Source of the DNA: BPGX01 sp035405785
GTDB lineage: Bacteria > Bacteroidota > Bacteroidia > B-17B0 > Aurantibacillaceae
Direction: 5' to 3'
NCBI GenBank assembly: GCA_035405785.1
Contig: DAONJS010000005.1
Location: forward strand, 1 to 64,000
Length of the DNA stretch: 64,000 nucleotides
In this document: positions 33,754 through 42,971 of the stretch, piece after piece
Layout of the letters: each line of letters begins with the position of its first letter
Position numbering within the stretch: the first letter of the stretch is position 1
Notes under the pieces: model-generated
Databases searched by the model: none
What the model was told of the DNA's origin: nothing
The model's input: only the letters and a program-made list of their open reading frames with translations
Program-made: the position numbers and the translations under genes

Positions 33754-35736
33754 CTAACAAAGGATTATTCGCTTTCCTAATCGTTTATTAATTTCTTTTT
33801 TAAACTCTTCTAATTTTTGAATTTCTATTAGTATAGCATTACTTGTTTCTTCATCATTACTATCTTGTGCTTTTTTTAGTTCTTCTTGCTTTGCTAAAAT
33901 TAATTTTCTAATTTTCTTTTCCTTAAATGAAAGAACTAAATAACGAATTACTTCATTTATTTCTTCTAAAATATGCGGTGTGTAAATTTTATATTTCAAC
34001 TCCCATTGTGGGCTTAATTTATATTCTTCACTCAATTTAATAGCAAGTTCACTCACAAATGGCTGTGGATGATGAATAAAATATTCTTCAGTAGGAATAA
34101 AATTTTTGTTCAAACAATTTTCTATTTCATCAATAATTAATTGTAAATCTTTGTTTTCAAAATATGCTTCATCGTGTTTTAATTCATATAAAACAATATA
34201 TTCACATATTGGTACTTCCCATTGTTGTGTTTCTCCATTAGTTTCAATATCTACATTTATCAAAACATTTCCATATTTAATCAAATGCTTTATCAATTCC
34301 TTTTCTTCTGTATCTGTTGAAACATATTGTAAATTATTTACAGGTTGAATTTCTGTTTCTACTTTTTCTTGTGAATCTTCTATTTGAATTTTTTCTTTTT
34401 TCAAATAAATATCCTGCCTTATTTTCTGAACATTTCGTAGTAATGTGCTTTCTTCAATTTTTAAATCATTGGATAATGTTTGAATATATACTCTTCTTTG
34501 AATTTCATTAGGAATACGAGCCACAGAAGTTAATATCTCTTCTATTGCTTTGGCTTTTTCAATCGGACTTTGATTTTCTGAATGATACAATTCTTTTTTG
34601 AACTGAATAAAATCTTTTTCATTGTTTTTCAAAAAATCAAATACTTCCCGATTAGAATGCTTGTTGACAAAACTATCTGGATCATCACCATCTGGAAACA
34701 TCACAATTTTTACATTCAATCCTTCTTCCAAAAGCATATCAATAGCCCTGATACCTGCTTTAATACCCGCCGCATCCCCATCATACAAAACAACCACATT
34801 ATTTGTAAATCTATGAATCAATTTAACTTGTTCTGTAGTTAGCGAAGTACCTGAAGAAGCCACTACATTTTCAATACCTGCTTTATGCAATGAAATAACA
34901 TCGGCATATCCTTCTACTAAATAACACAAATCATTTTGCATGATGGCTTTTTTGGCTAAATGAATGCCGTAAAGCGTTTTACTTTTATCATACACAATGG
35001 TTTGCGGTGAATTGATATATTTAGCAATACTTTTATCATCACTCAATGTTCTGCCGCCAAATCCTATTACTTTTCCTGAAATATCGCAAATAGGGAATAT
35101 TACTCTTGCAAAAAATTTATCGTAAATTTTATGAACATCAATGGGTTTATTTTCTTCACAATCAGGGCAATTCACTAATCCTGCTTTTACAAGTATTTCT
35201 GGTGTAAAACCTGCCTGTAATGCAAGATCTGTAAAACTTCTTTTATTTGAAGGACTAAATCCTAATTGAAATTTTTGAATGAGTGAAAAATCAATTTTTC
35301 TTTTGTTGTATAAATAATTCAAACCTATTTCTTTGCCCTCGTCAGTTGTGAGTAATACATTAGTAAAAAATTTTTGTGCAAATTGTAAAACCTCCAACAC
35401 TTTATCTCTCTCAGATTTTTCTTTTTTGGTTTCCTCTGTTTCTTCTACTTCTTCAATAATTATATTGTATTTTTTTGCTAACCAACGCAAAGCATCAGGA
35501 TATGAAAGTTTTTCATGATCCATTAGAAATTTCACAACATTACCAGACGCTCCACAACCAAAACATTTGTAAATACCTTTGGTGGGTGATACAGTAAATG
35601 AAGGTGTTTTTTCATTATGAAAAGGACAAAGCCCAACAAAATTAATACCTCTTTTTTTCAGAGCAACAAAATCTGAAATAACTTCTTCAATCCTTGCAAC
35701 AGAAAGTATTTTATCTATTGAGTATGGTGTAATCAT
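33754..35736 (-). CDS. dnaG: DNA primase DnaG
   Basis: Makes RNA primers for replication. The CHC2 zinc finger has C37, H40, C58 and C61 (CPFH and CFGCG). The RNA polymerase domain includes FGGR, and the TOPRIM domain shows VEGYADVISLHKAG and VLYDGDAAGIKAG with the acidic metal-binding residues. The C-terminal part is divergent, as expected for the DnaB-interacting domain. Length 660 is in the normal range. It converges with the PorG-like gene 6 bases away. Confidence 0.97.
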   Translation of the reverse strand: MITPYSIDKILSVARIEEVISDFVALKKRGINFVGLCPFHNEKTPSFTVSPTKGIYKCFGCGASGNVVKFLMDHEKLSYPDALRWLAKKYNIIIEEVEETEETKKEKSERDKVLEVLQFAQKFFTNVLLTTDEGKEIGLNYLYNKRKIDFSLIQKFQLGFSPSNKRSFTDLALQAGFTPEILVKAGLVNCPDCEENKPIDVHKIYDKFFARVIFPICDISGKVIGFGGRTLSDDKSIAKYINSPQTIVYDKSKTLYGIHLAKKAIMQNDLCYLVEGYADVISLHKAGIENVVASSGTSLTTEQVKLIHRFTNNVVVLYDGDAAGIKAGIRAIDMLLEEGLNVKIVMFPDGDDPDSFVNKHSNREVFDFLKNNEKDFIQFKKELYHSENQSPIEKAKAIEEILTSVARIPNEIQRRVYIQTLSNDLKIEESTLLRNVQKIRQDIYLKKEKIQIEDSQEKVETEIQPVNNLQYVSTDTEEKELIKHLIKYGNVLINVDIETNGETQQWEVPICEYIVLYELKHDEAYFENKDLQLIIDEIENCLNKNFIPTEEYFIHHPQPFVSELAIKLSEEYKLSPQWELKYKIYTPHILEEINEVIRYLVLSFKEKKIRKLILAKQEELKKAQDSNDEETSNAILIEIQKLEEFKKEINKRLGKRIILC

Positions 35737-35750
35737 ATTTTTATCAAAAG

Positions 35751-35758
35751 CAAATGTA
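35751..35758 (-). promoter_or_regulatory. -7 element of dnaG
   Basis: The minus strand reads TACATTTG, an exact match, 14 bases before the dnaG ATG. It is back to back with the promoter of the FAH-family gene (35808-35815). Confidence 0.55.
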
Positions 35759-35807
35759 CTGCATATTTTTCAAAAGGTGTAAAAACAATTCAAAATAAAA
35801 ATGTTCG

Positions 35808-35815
35808 TATCTTTG
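35808..35815 (+). promoter_or_regulatory. -7 element of the FAH-family gene
   Basis: TATCTTTG, an exact match, ends 9 bases before the ATG at 35825, giving a predicted leader of only 2-4 bases. Confidence 0.55.
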
Positions 35816-35824
35816 AGCAAAAAA

Positions 35825-36427
35825 ATGAAGTTCATTTGTATTGGAAAAAATTATTCAGAGCATGTAAAAGAAATGGGATGGAAAGATGATCATGAAATTG
35901 CTTTATTCATGAAACCTGAATCTGCGTGGTGCAAAAATAATGAAGTGCCCTACCCTCATTTCTCAAAGGATTTGCAGCATGAATTAGAATTAATTATTCA
36001 AGTTAATAAACCCTTGAAAAATGTTATTGCATCCGAAGCTATTAAAAGTATAGAAAAAATAAGTGTAGGAATTGATTTTACCGCCCGCGATATTCAAATG
36101 GAATTAAAGAAAAAAGGTATGCCATGGGAAAAATCAAAAAGTTTTGATAATTCGGCAGTAGTGGGAAAGTGGAAAAAATTTAATCCTGATGTTCATTATG
36201 AATTTCATCTTGAAATAAATGGTAAAGAAATTCAGAGAGGAAATTCCAAAAATATGATTGTCAATTTTGCTCAATTATTAGCCGAAGCATCAAAGTATTT
36301 TACTATTATGCCAGAAGATATAGTATTTACAGGCACTCCACAAAATGTTGGCAGTGTTCATGTTGGTGATGTTTTAGTTGGATATTTAGAAAATGAAGCA
36401 TTATTTGAAATCAAAATCACATCATAA
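35825..36427 (+). CDS. Fumarylacetoacetate hydrolase (FAH)-family enzyme
   Basis: 200 residues of the FAH fold, which includes acylpyruvate hydrolases and oxaloacetate decarboxylases. CIGKNYSEHVKEM, HELELIIQ (metal-binding Glu residues), IGIDFTARDIQ-like VGIDFTARDIQ and FTGTPQNVG are family motifs. The longest frame starts at ATG 35801, upstream of and through the -7 motif, so ATG 35825 is used and gives MKFICIGKNY. Exact substrate unknown. yidD follows 15 bases later. Confidence 0.88.
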   Translation: MKFICIGKNYSEHVKEMGWKDDHEIALFMKPESAWCKNNEVPYPHFSKDLQHELELIIQVNKPLKNVIASEAIKSIEKISVGIDFTARDIQMELKKKGMPWEKSKSFDNSAVVGKWKKFNPDVHYEFHLEINGKEIQRGNSKNMIVNFAQLLAEASKYFTIMPEDIVFTGTPQNVGSVHVGDVLVGYLENEALFEIKITS

Positions 36428-36442
36428 ATTAAAGATACTAAA

Positions 36443-36652
36443 ATGAAGTACATTGCACTTTTACTCATTAGGTTATATCAATTAGTGATATCTCCCATTT
36501 TACCAAATGCATGCCGTTTTACACCAACATGTTCTCAATATACTTATGAAGCCGTAAAAAAATATGGTTTTTTAAAAGGCACATGGTTAGGCATAAAACG
36601 AATATCAAGATGCAGACCTGGTGGAGGAAGTGGATATGACCCTGTTCCTTAA
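36443..36652 (+). CDS. yidD: Membrane protein insertion efficiency factor YidD
   Basis: A 69-residue peripheral membrane protein that assists YidC-dependent insertion. LIRLYQLVISPILP, CRFTPTCSQYTYEAV and CRPGGGSGYDPVP are the diagnostic conserved Cys/Pro motifs. Length is normal. It is not beside yidC here, as it often is in other phyla, but 11 kb away behind the FAH-family gene. Confidence 0.95.
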   Translation: MKYIALLLIRLYQLVISPILPNACRFTPTCSQYTYEAVKKYGFLKGTWLGIKRISRCRPGGGSGYDPVP

Positions 36653-36653
36653 T

Positions 36654-37334
36654 TTATTTAGTGGCTATTCCGTAAACAATATAATGCCAATAATTTGGAG
36701 TGATCTTATTTAAGATAAAATTATCTATTCTTGCGAGAATATTTCTTTGTGATTCACTCCTGCCAAATGCCGCTATAAATCCCGTTGTATTTATTTTATA
36801 ATCACTAAATTTTGATAGTAAAGAATGTGTTTCTTCAATTGTAAGATATTTCCAACTATTTCCCCACTTTACAAATTTTTTCCTGGCTAATTGATGAATT
36901 AATGATGCCTTTAAATTTTCGGCAAATAAAAATTTTCCGCCTTTTTTTAAAGATTTATGGATTTCTTGTATTGCCTTTTGCTGAGAATTATTATTTCCAT
37001 AACTTCCAATTCCTCCAAGTACTGACTTTACTATAACAACATCAAAATAGTTTTCATAAGGAATATTTGTAGCGTCAATATCTTGATAAGAAACTAAGTA
37101 ATCAACATGATATTTCTTATGTAATTGTATTGCTTTTTCGGAATTGCTAATATCTGAACAAATTACATTTTTATTTTTTAATGCTAACCATAATGATAGG
37201 CCACCATCACGAGCACCTATTTCCAAAACATTAGTTACTTTATCCCAACTAATATTTTCTTCCCAAAAATCAATTGCCTTTTTCCAAGATAAAACATCCC
37301 ATTGAATAATATCCTTAAGAAGTAAATTATCCAT
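36654..37334 (-). CDS. Class I SAM-dependent methyltransferase
   Basis: 226 residues from ATG 37334 (the frame could start at TTG 37340). VLEIGARDGGLSLWLA is motif I of SAM methyltransferases, and FDVVIVKSVLGGIG and LKKGGKFLFAENLK are the later strands. The substrate is unknown; small molecule or lipid are both possible. It starts 8 bases after the Usp gene and probably belongs to the same operon. Confidence 0.85.
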   Translation of the reverse strand: MDNLLLKDIIQWDVLSWKKAIDFWEENISWDKVTNVLEIGARDGGLSLWLALKNKNVICSDISNSEKAIQLHKKYHVDYLVSYQDIDATNIPYENYFDVVIVKSVLGGIGSYGNNNSQQKAIQEIHKSLKKGGKFLFAENLKASLIHQLARKKFVKWGNSWKYLTIEETHSLLSKFSDYKINTTGFIAAFGRSESQRNILARIDNFILNKITPNYWHYIVYGIATK

Positions 37335-37342
37335 TAACAAAA

Positions 37343-38170
37343 TTAAATTCCAGAACTAAAGTGTGCTAAACTTTCTCTTTTCATTGGATTTACTATCATT
37401 ACCGGAATGTTGCTTATATCAACAATTTTTTGAACATCTGTACCACTAAAAAATTCTTTTACTGATAAATCAGGTTTATTCATTACTATTATTAAGTCCG
37501 CTTCAATTTTATTAGCATATTCAACAACAGTTTTTGGAATATCATCTGTACCAATAGATTTATTTGAACAAGGAATTCCTTTACTTTTAATGAATTGTTT
37601 TACCTGATGAGAATAAGCCAATAATTGATTTTCATATCCTTCATCTTCAGGAGAAAATACTGCTAACAAACGGATTGAAGCATTGTAATATTTAGCAAAT
37701 TGTATAGCTACATCTACTTTTTCACGACTTTCAGGAGATAAATCTAATGGTAATAAGATATTTTCACATCCATCTCTTTGTTCTTTTCCTCTAATAGTAA
37801 TAACAGGACATGGTGCTTTTCTTATCATACTAAAAGCACTTGGCTTAAATACATCCTTGAATTCAATATGACTTTCTAATCCTACCATTATTAAAGTAGC
37901 TCCAATCTCTTTTGCTACATTATTGGTTTCTTCATAAACATTACCTTTCACCGTCATAAAATCTGTAGGTAAGCCACTTTCTTTTTCAGTTTGCTTTGCC
38001 AATTCTTTCATTTCTTCAAACCTCTCCATTCCCCTTTTTTCATAACAATATAAAAGTACAATTCTGGAATGGGTGTACCTTGCAAGATTGTAGGATTGCT
38101 TAATAGCAAGTAACGATTGTTCTGTAAAGTCAATTGGAATTAAAATGATACCGCGTTCTTTTAACTTCAT
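37343..38170 (-). CDS. Tandem universal stress protein
   Basis: 275 residues made of two UspA domains (about 6-135 and 142-265). Each ends with a conserved segment, ATLIMVGLESH in the first and ADLIIVMNKPD in the second, where the usual G-x-x-G ATP-binding string is degenerate. It may sense stress or bind nucleotide. It lies 20 bases after the secreted-protein gene and 8 before the methyltransferase gene. Confidence 0.9.
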   Translation of the reverse strand: MKLKERGIILIPIDFTEQSLLAIKQSYNLARYTHSRIVLLYCYEKRGMERFEEMKELAKQTEKESGLPTDFMTVKGNVYEETNNVAKEIGATLIMVGLESHIEFKDVFKPSAFSMIRKAPCPVITIRGKEQRDGCENILLPLDLSPESREKVDVAIQFAKYYNASIRLLAVFSPEDEGYENQLLAYSHQVKQFIKSKGIPCSNKSIGTDDIPKTVVEYANKIEADLIIVMNKPDLSVKEFFSGTDVQKIVDISNIPVMIVNPMKRESLAHFSSGI

Positions 38171-38190
38171 ATATTTATAGTTTTAATGTT

Positions 38191-38889
38191 TTAATCAACT
38201 TTTTCTACCTCAATTTCTTCACCATTTTCTATTTTCACATTTTCTTTTTGAGGAGTTGGTTTTTCAGGTTGATATAATTTATTAAATTCCTGAATGGCTT
38301 GACGAACCTGATCAATTTGTAAATACCACTTATCTACATTTTCAATAAGCATTGGTTGATCTTTAAATAATTCTTTTAGTACTCTTTTGTATGGTTTTTC
38401 TTTTGGCAACTCTACTACACCTGCTATTTTACTTTTAGGATCTGCCTGAGCATCTACAATATAATAAACTGGTTCTGCCTTTTTTTTATCTTTCTCAACT
38501 TTTTCCTCAAAAATTTGGTATAGTGTAACCCTTCCTCTTTCTAAAACTTCTGCAAAATAATCTGTTTCATTAATTTTTAAGATTTCAAATTGTCTGTCAC
38601 CAAACCCGTATGCTTTTGCTTTTTTTGTTGTAATTTCAGTTACTTTTTTAGCATTCACTGGCTTAAAGAAAAAACTAATATTATATTGTGCTTCTGTTTC
38701 ACCTGCATTGGTTTGTATTTCTCCTTTTATAGTATCTCCTTTAAATGGCAAATACCATCCTTTTTCAAATTCTGGAGATACTCCCATTGCTGCATTTTTA
38801 CCCCCTTTTTTTGCCTGAGAAAAAGCCATATTTACTGAGCCACATAACAATACTAATACCAATATTTTTCCAGATTTTAATACTTTCAT
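38191..38889 (-). CDS. Secreted protein of unknown function
   Basis: 232 residues with a signal peptide ending SVNMAFSQ. The mature part has GWYLPFKGDTIKGEIQ, a motif common in secreted Bacteroidota proteins with beta structure. A Lys/Glu-rich loop and a charged, Pro-containing C-terminus follow. No enzyme motif was seen. First gene of a likely operon with the Usp and methyltransferase genes. Confidence 0.75.
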   Translation of the reverse strand: MKVLKSGKILVLVLLCGSVNMAFSQAKKGGKNAAMGVSPEFEKGWYLPFKGDTIKGEIQTNAGETEAQYNISFFFKPVNAKKVTEITTKKAKAYGFGDRQFEILKINETDYFAEVLERGRVTLYQIFEEKVEKDKKKAEPVYYIVDAQADPKSKIAGVVELPKEKPYKRVLKELFKDQPMLIENVDKWYLQIDQVRQAIQEFNKLYQPEKPTPQKENVKIENGEEIEVEKVD

Positions 38890-38918
38890 TTTTAGATGAA
38901 TTTGAAATTTTCAATGGA

Positions 38919-38926
38919 CAAATGTA
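38919..38926 (-). promoter_or_regulatory. -7 element of the secreted protein-Usp-methyltransferase operon
   Basis: The minus strand reads TACATTTG, an exact match, 29 bases before the ATG at 38889. The predicted leader is about 22 bases. Confidence 0.5.
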
Positions 38927-38974
38927 ATGAAAATTTAATTATATCTATAAAAAAATCTTTATTTAATAAAATCC

Positions 38975-40666
38975 TTATAAAGTCAGTTTTTTATAACGAG
39001 GTCTTTTGGGCTCTAAATTACCTAATCGTTTTTTCTTGTTTTCTTCATATTCTGAGTATGTTCCCTCAAACCAATAAAATGTACTATCTCCTTCATAAGC
39101 CAGAATGTGAGTACAAACCCTGTCTAAAAACCATCTGTCGTGGCTGATAATGACTGCACATCCTGCAAAATTTAATAAACCTTCCTCTAAAGCTCTTAAT
39201 GTATTCACATCCAAATCATTTGTTGGTTCGTCTAATAAGAGCACATTACCGCCCTCTTTCAATGCCAATGCTAAATGCAATCTGTTTCTTTCACCTCCAG
39301 AAAGCACTCCACATTTTTTGCCCTGATCTGCTCCTGTGAAATTAAATCTTCCTAAATAAGCCCGGGAACTTATTGTTCTGCCTTCAAATACTAAATTATC
39401 TAATCCACCGCTCACTACTTCAAATACTGTTTTTTCTGGATCAATGGCTTTGTGGGTTTGGTCTACATAAGATATTTTTACAGTAGGACCAATTTTAATT
39501 TCTCCTGATGTTGGTTTTTCTTGTCCCATTATCATTTTAAATAAAGTAGTTTTTCCAACACCATTTGGACCAATAATTCCGACAATACCTGCAGGTGGTA
39601 ACTTAAAATTTAAATTTTCAAATAATACTCTATCGCCAAAAACTTTCGTTAAGTTAATAGCTTCTATAACATCGTTCCCTAATCTTGGGCCATTTGGAAT
39701 AAAAATTTCTAATTTTTCTTCTTTTGCTTTTACATCTTCGTTCAATAGTTTTTCATAATTCTGCAAACGGGCTTTTTGTTTAGTTCCCCTTCCTTTTACA
39801 CCAGCTCTCACCCATTCTAACTCTCTTTCAAGGGTTTTTAATTTTTTACTTTCTTGTTTTTCTTCCTGTCTTAGCCGTTCTTGTTTTTGTTCTAACCAAC
39901 TTGTATAATTTCCTTTCCATGGAATACCCTCACCTCTGTCTAATTCTAATATCCATCCTGCAACATTATCTAAAAAATATCTATCGTGTGTTACTGCAAT
40001 CACTGTTCCTTTATAATTTTTTAAATGTTGTTCTAACCATTCAACGCTCTCTGCATCAAGGTGGTTAGTGGGCTCATCTAATAATAACACATCGGGCTCT
40101 TGTAATAACAACCTGCACAATGCCACTCTTCTTCGTTCTCCTCCTGACAATACTTTTATAGGAGTATCTGATTCAGGGCATCTTAAAGCGTCCATTGCTT
40201 TTTCAAGACGATTATCTAAATTCCACAAATCGTGATGGTCAATTTTTTCCTGAAGTTCTGCCTGACGATTGATAAGTTTTTCCATCTTATCTGGATCATT
40301 CATTATTTCTTCATCTGCAAATTTTGCATTTACTTCTTCGTATTCATTTAATATATCTACATATTTTTGAACGCCTTCCTTTACAACTTCCAGCACAGTT
40401 TTATTCTCGTCTAATTTTGGTTCTTGTTCTAATAATCCAAATGTATATCCGGGAGAATAATGTACTTCACCTATATAATCTTTATCTATTCCTGCAATGA
40501 TTCTTAATAATGTAGATTTTCCAGCACCATTCATCCCTAATACACCAATTTTTGCACCATAATAAAATGACAAATAGATGTCTTTCAAAACCTGCTTATT
40601 GGGTGGATGTATTTTACTTACATTCACCATACTAAATATTATCTGTCTGCCTTCTTGATTGGACAT
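38975..40666 (-). CDS. ettA: Energy-dependent translational throttle protein EttA (ABC-F)
   Basis: ABC-F ATPase that binds the ribosomal E site and gates elongation with ATP level. Two nucleotide-binding domains are present: Walker A GMNGAGKST (44-52) with LSGGERRRVALC and DEPTNHLD, and GPNGVGKTT with LSGGERNRLH and DEPTNDLD. The linker has the Arg-rich ELEWVRAGVKGRGTKQKAR of EttA. Length 563 matches E. coli EttA (555). A -7 element lies 13 bases upstream. Confidence 0.95.
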   Translation of the reverse strand: MSNQEGRQIIFSMVNVSKIHPPNKQVLKDIYLSFYYGAKIGVLGMNGAGKSTLLRIIAGIDKDYIGEVHYSPGYTFGLLEQEPKLDENKTVLEVVKEGVQKYVDILNEYEEVNAKFADEEIMNDPDKMEKLINRQAELQEKIDHHDLWNLDNRLEKAMDALRCPESDTPIKVLSGGERRRVALCRLLLQEPDVLLLDEPTNHLDAESVEWLEQHLKNYKGTVIAVTHDRYFLDNVAGWILELDRGEGIPWKGNYTSWLEQKQERLRQEEKQESKKLKTLERELEWVRAGVKGRGTKQKARLQNYEKLLNEDVKAKEEKLEIFIPNGPRLGNDVIEAINLTKVFGDRVLFENLNFKLPPAGIVGIIGPNGVGKTTLFKMIMGQEKPTSGEIKIGPTVKISYVDQTHKAIDPEKTVFEVVSGGLDNLVFEGRTISSRAYLGRFNFTGADQGKKCGVLSGGERNRLHLALALKEGGNVLLLDEPTNDLDVNTLRALEEGLLNFAGCAVIISHDRWFLDRVCTHILAYEGDSTFYWFEGTYSEYEENKKKRLGNLEPKRPRYKKLTL

Positions 40667-40679
40667 AATTTTTTTGCTG

Positions 40680-40687
40680 CAAAGATA
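40680..40687 (-). promoter_or_regulatory. -7 element of ettA
   Basis: The minus strand reads TATCTTTG followed by CAGC, an exact match. It predicts a leader of about 6 bases. Confidence 0.55.
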
Positions 40688-40736
40688 TTCAATAATTTTT
40701 AGTTTTTATTTTAGAATTATGAGTAATTGAGTTCTC

Positions 40737-40782
40737 AATGTTCACTTTTCACTATTCACTAGTCACTTTTCACTTTTTCAAC
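40737..40782. repeat. Tandem heptamer block (TCACTTT type)
   Basis: TCAATGT, TCACTTT, TCACTAT, TCACTAG, TCACTTT and TCACTTT follow one another in 7-base register between divergent ettA and recG. The same heptamers recur near 1128-1154, 1540-1567, 28503-28537 and 51452-51479. Confidence 0.65.
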
Positions 40783-40819
40783 TCTCTACTTTTTAGTAAT
40801 ATAGCGGCTATAAATCACA

Positions 40820-42937
40820 ATGGCTTATTATAAAGATATTTTATATCAGGATATCGCTTATGTAAAAGGTATTGGACCTGAAAAAGCAAAAATTTTAAAT
40901 ACTGAATTACAAATTTTTACTGTTTTTGATTTACTCAACTATTTCCCTTATAGATACGAAGACCGTTCAATTATTCATTCAATCGCATCCATCAATTACA
41001 CAATTGACTATGCTCAATTAAAAGGTCATATCAAATCTACAAAAATTATTGATAAATTAGGAAACAGAGAAGTGCTTATAGCTACACTCAATGATGGAAC
41101 TGGTCAAATTGAAATGATTTTCTTTAATGGAATTAAATGGTTATCCAAATTTTTGAAAATTGGGAAAGAATATATTGTATATGGAAAAGTTAATCAATTC
41201 AAAGATACTTATAATATCCTGCATCCAGAAATAGATGAAGTCAATAATGAAATTTTACACTTCAAAACCGGACTTTGTGCAGTATATAATACTACTGAAA
41301 GATTAAAAAATTCTAAATGGAAAATTGATAGTGAAACTATAAGAAAATGGATTTTTAATATCTATCAAAATTATCCTCAGCTCCAAATACCTGAAAATTT
41401 ATCTCAATATATTATTACAAAAAATCAACTTATATCAAGGCAAGATGCTTACAAATGGATTCATTTACCCGAAAATAAAGAACAAATCAACAAAGCAAAA
41501 GAACGATTAAAATTTGAAGAATTATTTTTTGCTCAATTAGAAATAGCAAGACAACACAAAAAAATGAAACAAAGTAAGGGTTATGTCTTTCAAAATGTTG
41601 GTGAACTCTTTAATGAATTTTACAACAAACATTTACCATTTGAACTAACTAATGCTCAAAAAAGAGTCATTCGTGAAATTCGTAATGATACTAAAACTGG
41701 CCGTCAGATGAATAGATTGCTGCAAGGTGATGTAGGTAGTGGAAAAACCATTGTGGCTGTATTTGCGGCACTCTTTGCTATTGATAATGGTTATCAGGTA
41801 GCAATGATGGCTCCTACTGAAATTTTAGCACAACAACATTATTCAACTATTTCAAAATTACTTCAAAACTTGCCTGTTAATGTAAAATTACTCACAGGTT
41901 CTACATCTCAAAAAGAAAGAAAAATAATATCTGAACAGCTATTATCTGGCGAATTAAATTTTCTGATAGGCACTCATGCTTTAATTGAAGATACAGTCAA
42001 TTTCAAGCAATTGGGGTTAGTTATAATTGATGAACAGCATCGTTTTGGAGTAGCACAAAGAGCAAAAATTCAATTAAAAGGCAAAATTCCACCACATGTT
42101 TTAGTAATGACTGCTACACCAATTCCAAGAACACTTGCTATGACCATTTATGGAGATTTAGATGTGTCAGTTTTAGATGAATTACCACCTAATAGAAAAC
42201 CTGTTGTTACAGCTCATAGATATTACAATAAAAGATTAGATGTTTTGAATTTTGTAAAGGAACAGGTAGATGCAGGCAGGCAGGCATATTTTGTTTTCCC
42301 CCTTATTCAGGAAAGTGAAAAAATGGATTTAGAAAATTTAGAAAAGGGATTTGAAGAATTATCACAATTTTTTTCCCCACCCAAATACACATTGGTAAAA
42401 GTGCATGGCAAAATGAGTAATGAAGAAAAAGATGCCGCTATGCGTGCTTTTTATGAAGGTAAAGCAAAAATAATGGTTGCTACTACTGTAATCGAAGTGG
42501 GCGTAGATGTGCCTAATGCAAGCATAATGGTTATTGAAAATGCCAATAGATTTGGTCTTTCACAACTTCATCAATTAAGAGGCAGAGTAGGAAGAGGGTC
42601 AGAAAAATCATACTGTATTTTACTCACCAATAATTTAAGTGAAGATGCTAAAATTAGAATTGATACAATGGTCAGAACATCTAATGGTTTTGAAATTAGC
42701 GAAGTGGATTTAAAATTAAGAGGTCCAGGAGAATTAGCAGGAACAAGACAAAGTGGTATGCTTGCATTTAAAATTGCAGATATAACTACCGATTACAATA
42801 TATTAAAAGCCGCAAGAGAAGCGGCCATTGAATTATTAGAAACTGATGAAAACATTCAATTCCCCGATAATTGGCCTATCAGAGATTATATTTTACAAAA
42901 TGAAAAAGAAAAACCGCTTTGGATAAAAATTGCTTAA
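40820..42937 (+). CDS. recG: ATP-dependent DNA helicase RecG
   Basis: Branch-migration helicase for stalled forks and Holliday junctions. The N-terminal wedge/OB domain contains YAQLKGHIKSTKI and FFNGIKWL. The helicase core has Walker A GDVGSGKT (about 303-310), motif II DEQHRFG, motif III TATPIPRT and motif VI QLRGRVGRGSEKSYC. Length 705 is typical. It reads away from ettA. Confidence 0.97.
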   Translation: MAYYKDILYQDIAYVKGIGPEKAKILNTELQIFTVFDLLNYFPYRYEDRSIIHSIASINYTIDYAQLKGHIKSTKIIDKLGNREVLIATLNDGTGQIEMIFFNGIKWLSKFLKIGKEYIVYGKVNQFKDTYNILHPEIDEVNNEILHFKTGLCAVYNTTERLKNSKWKIDSETIRKWIFNIYQNYPQLQIPENLSQYIITKNQLISRQDAYKWIHLPENKEQINKAKERLKFEELFFAQLEIARQHKKMKQSKGYVFQNVGELFNEFYNKHLPFELTNAQKRVIREIRNDTKTGRQMNRLLQGDVGSGKTIVAVFAALFAIDNGYQVAMMAPTEILAQQHYSTISKLLQNLPVNVKLLTGSTSQKERKIISEQLLSGELNFLIGTHALIEDTVNFKQLGLVIIDEQHRFGVAQRAKIQLKGKIPPHVLVMTATPIPRTLAMTIYGDLDVSVLDELPPNRKPVVTAHRYYNKRLDVLNFVKEQVDAGRQAYFVFPLIQESEKMDLENLEKGFEELSQFFSPPKYTLVKVHGKMSNEEKDAAMRAFYEGKAKIMVATTVIEVGVDVPNASIMVIENANRFGLSQLHQLRGRVGRGSEKSYCILLTNNLSEDAKIRIDTMVRTSNGFEISEVDLKLRGPGELAGTRQSGMLAFKIADITTDYNILKAAREAAIELLETDENIQFPDNWPIRDYILQNEKEKPLWIKIA

Positions 42938-42971
42938 AAAAAATAATAAAAAAGTAATGATAGAATTTCTT

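Noticed and set aside
35801..35824. Upstream ATG for the FAH-family gene
   Set aside because: The codons run through the -7 motif TATCTTTG.
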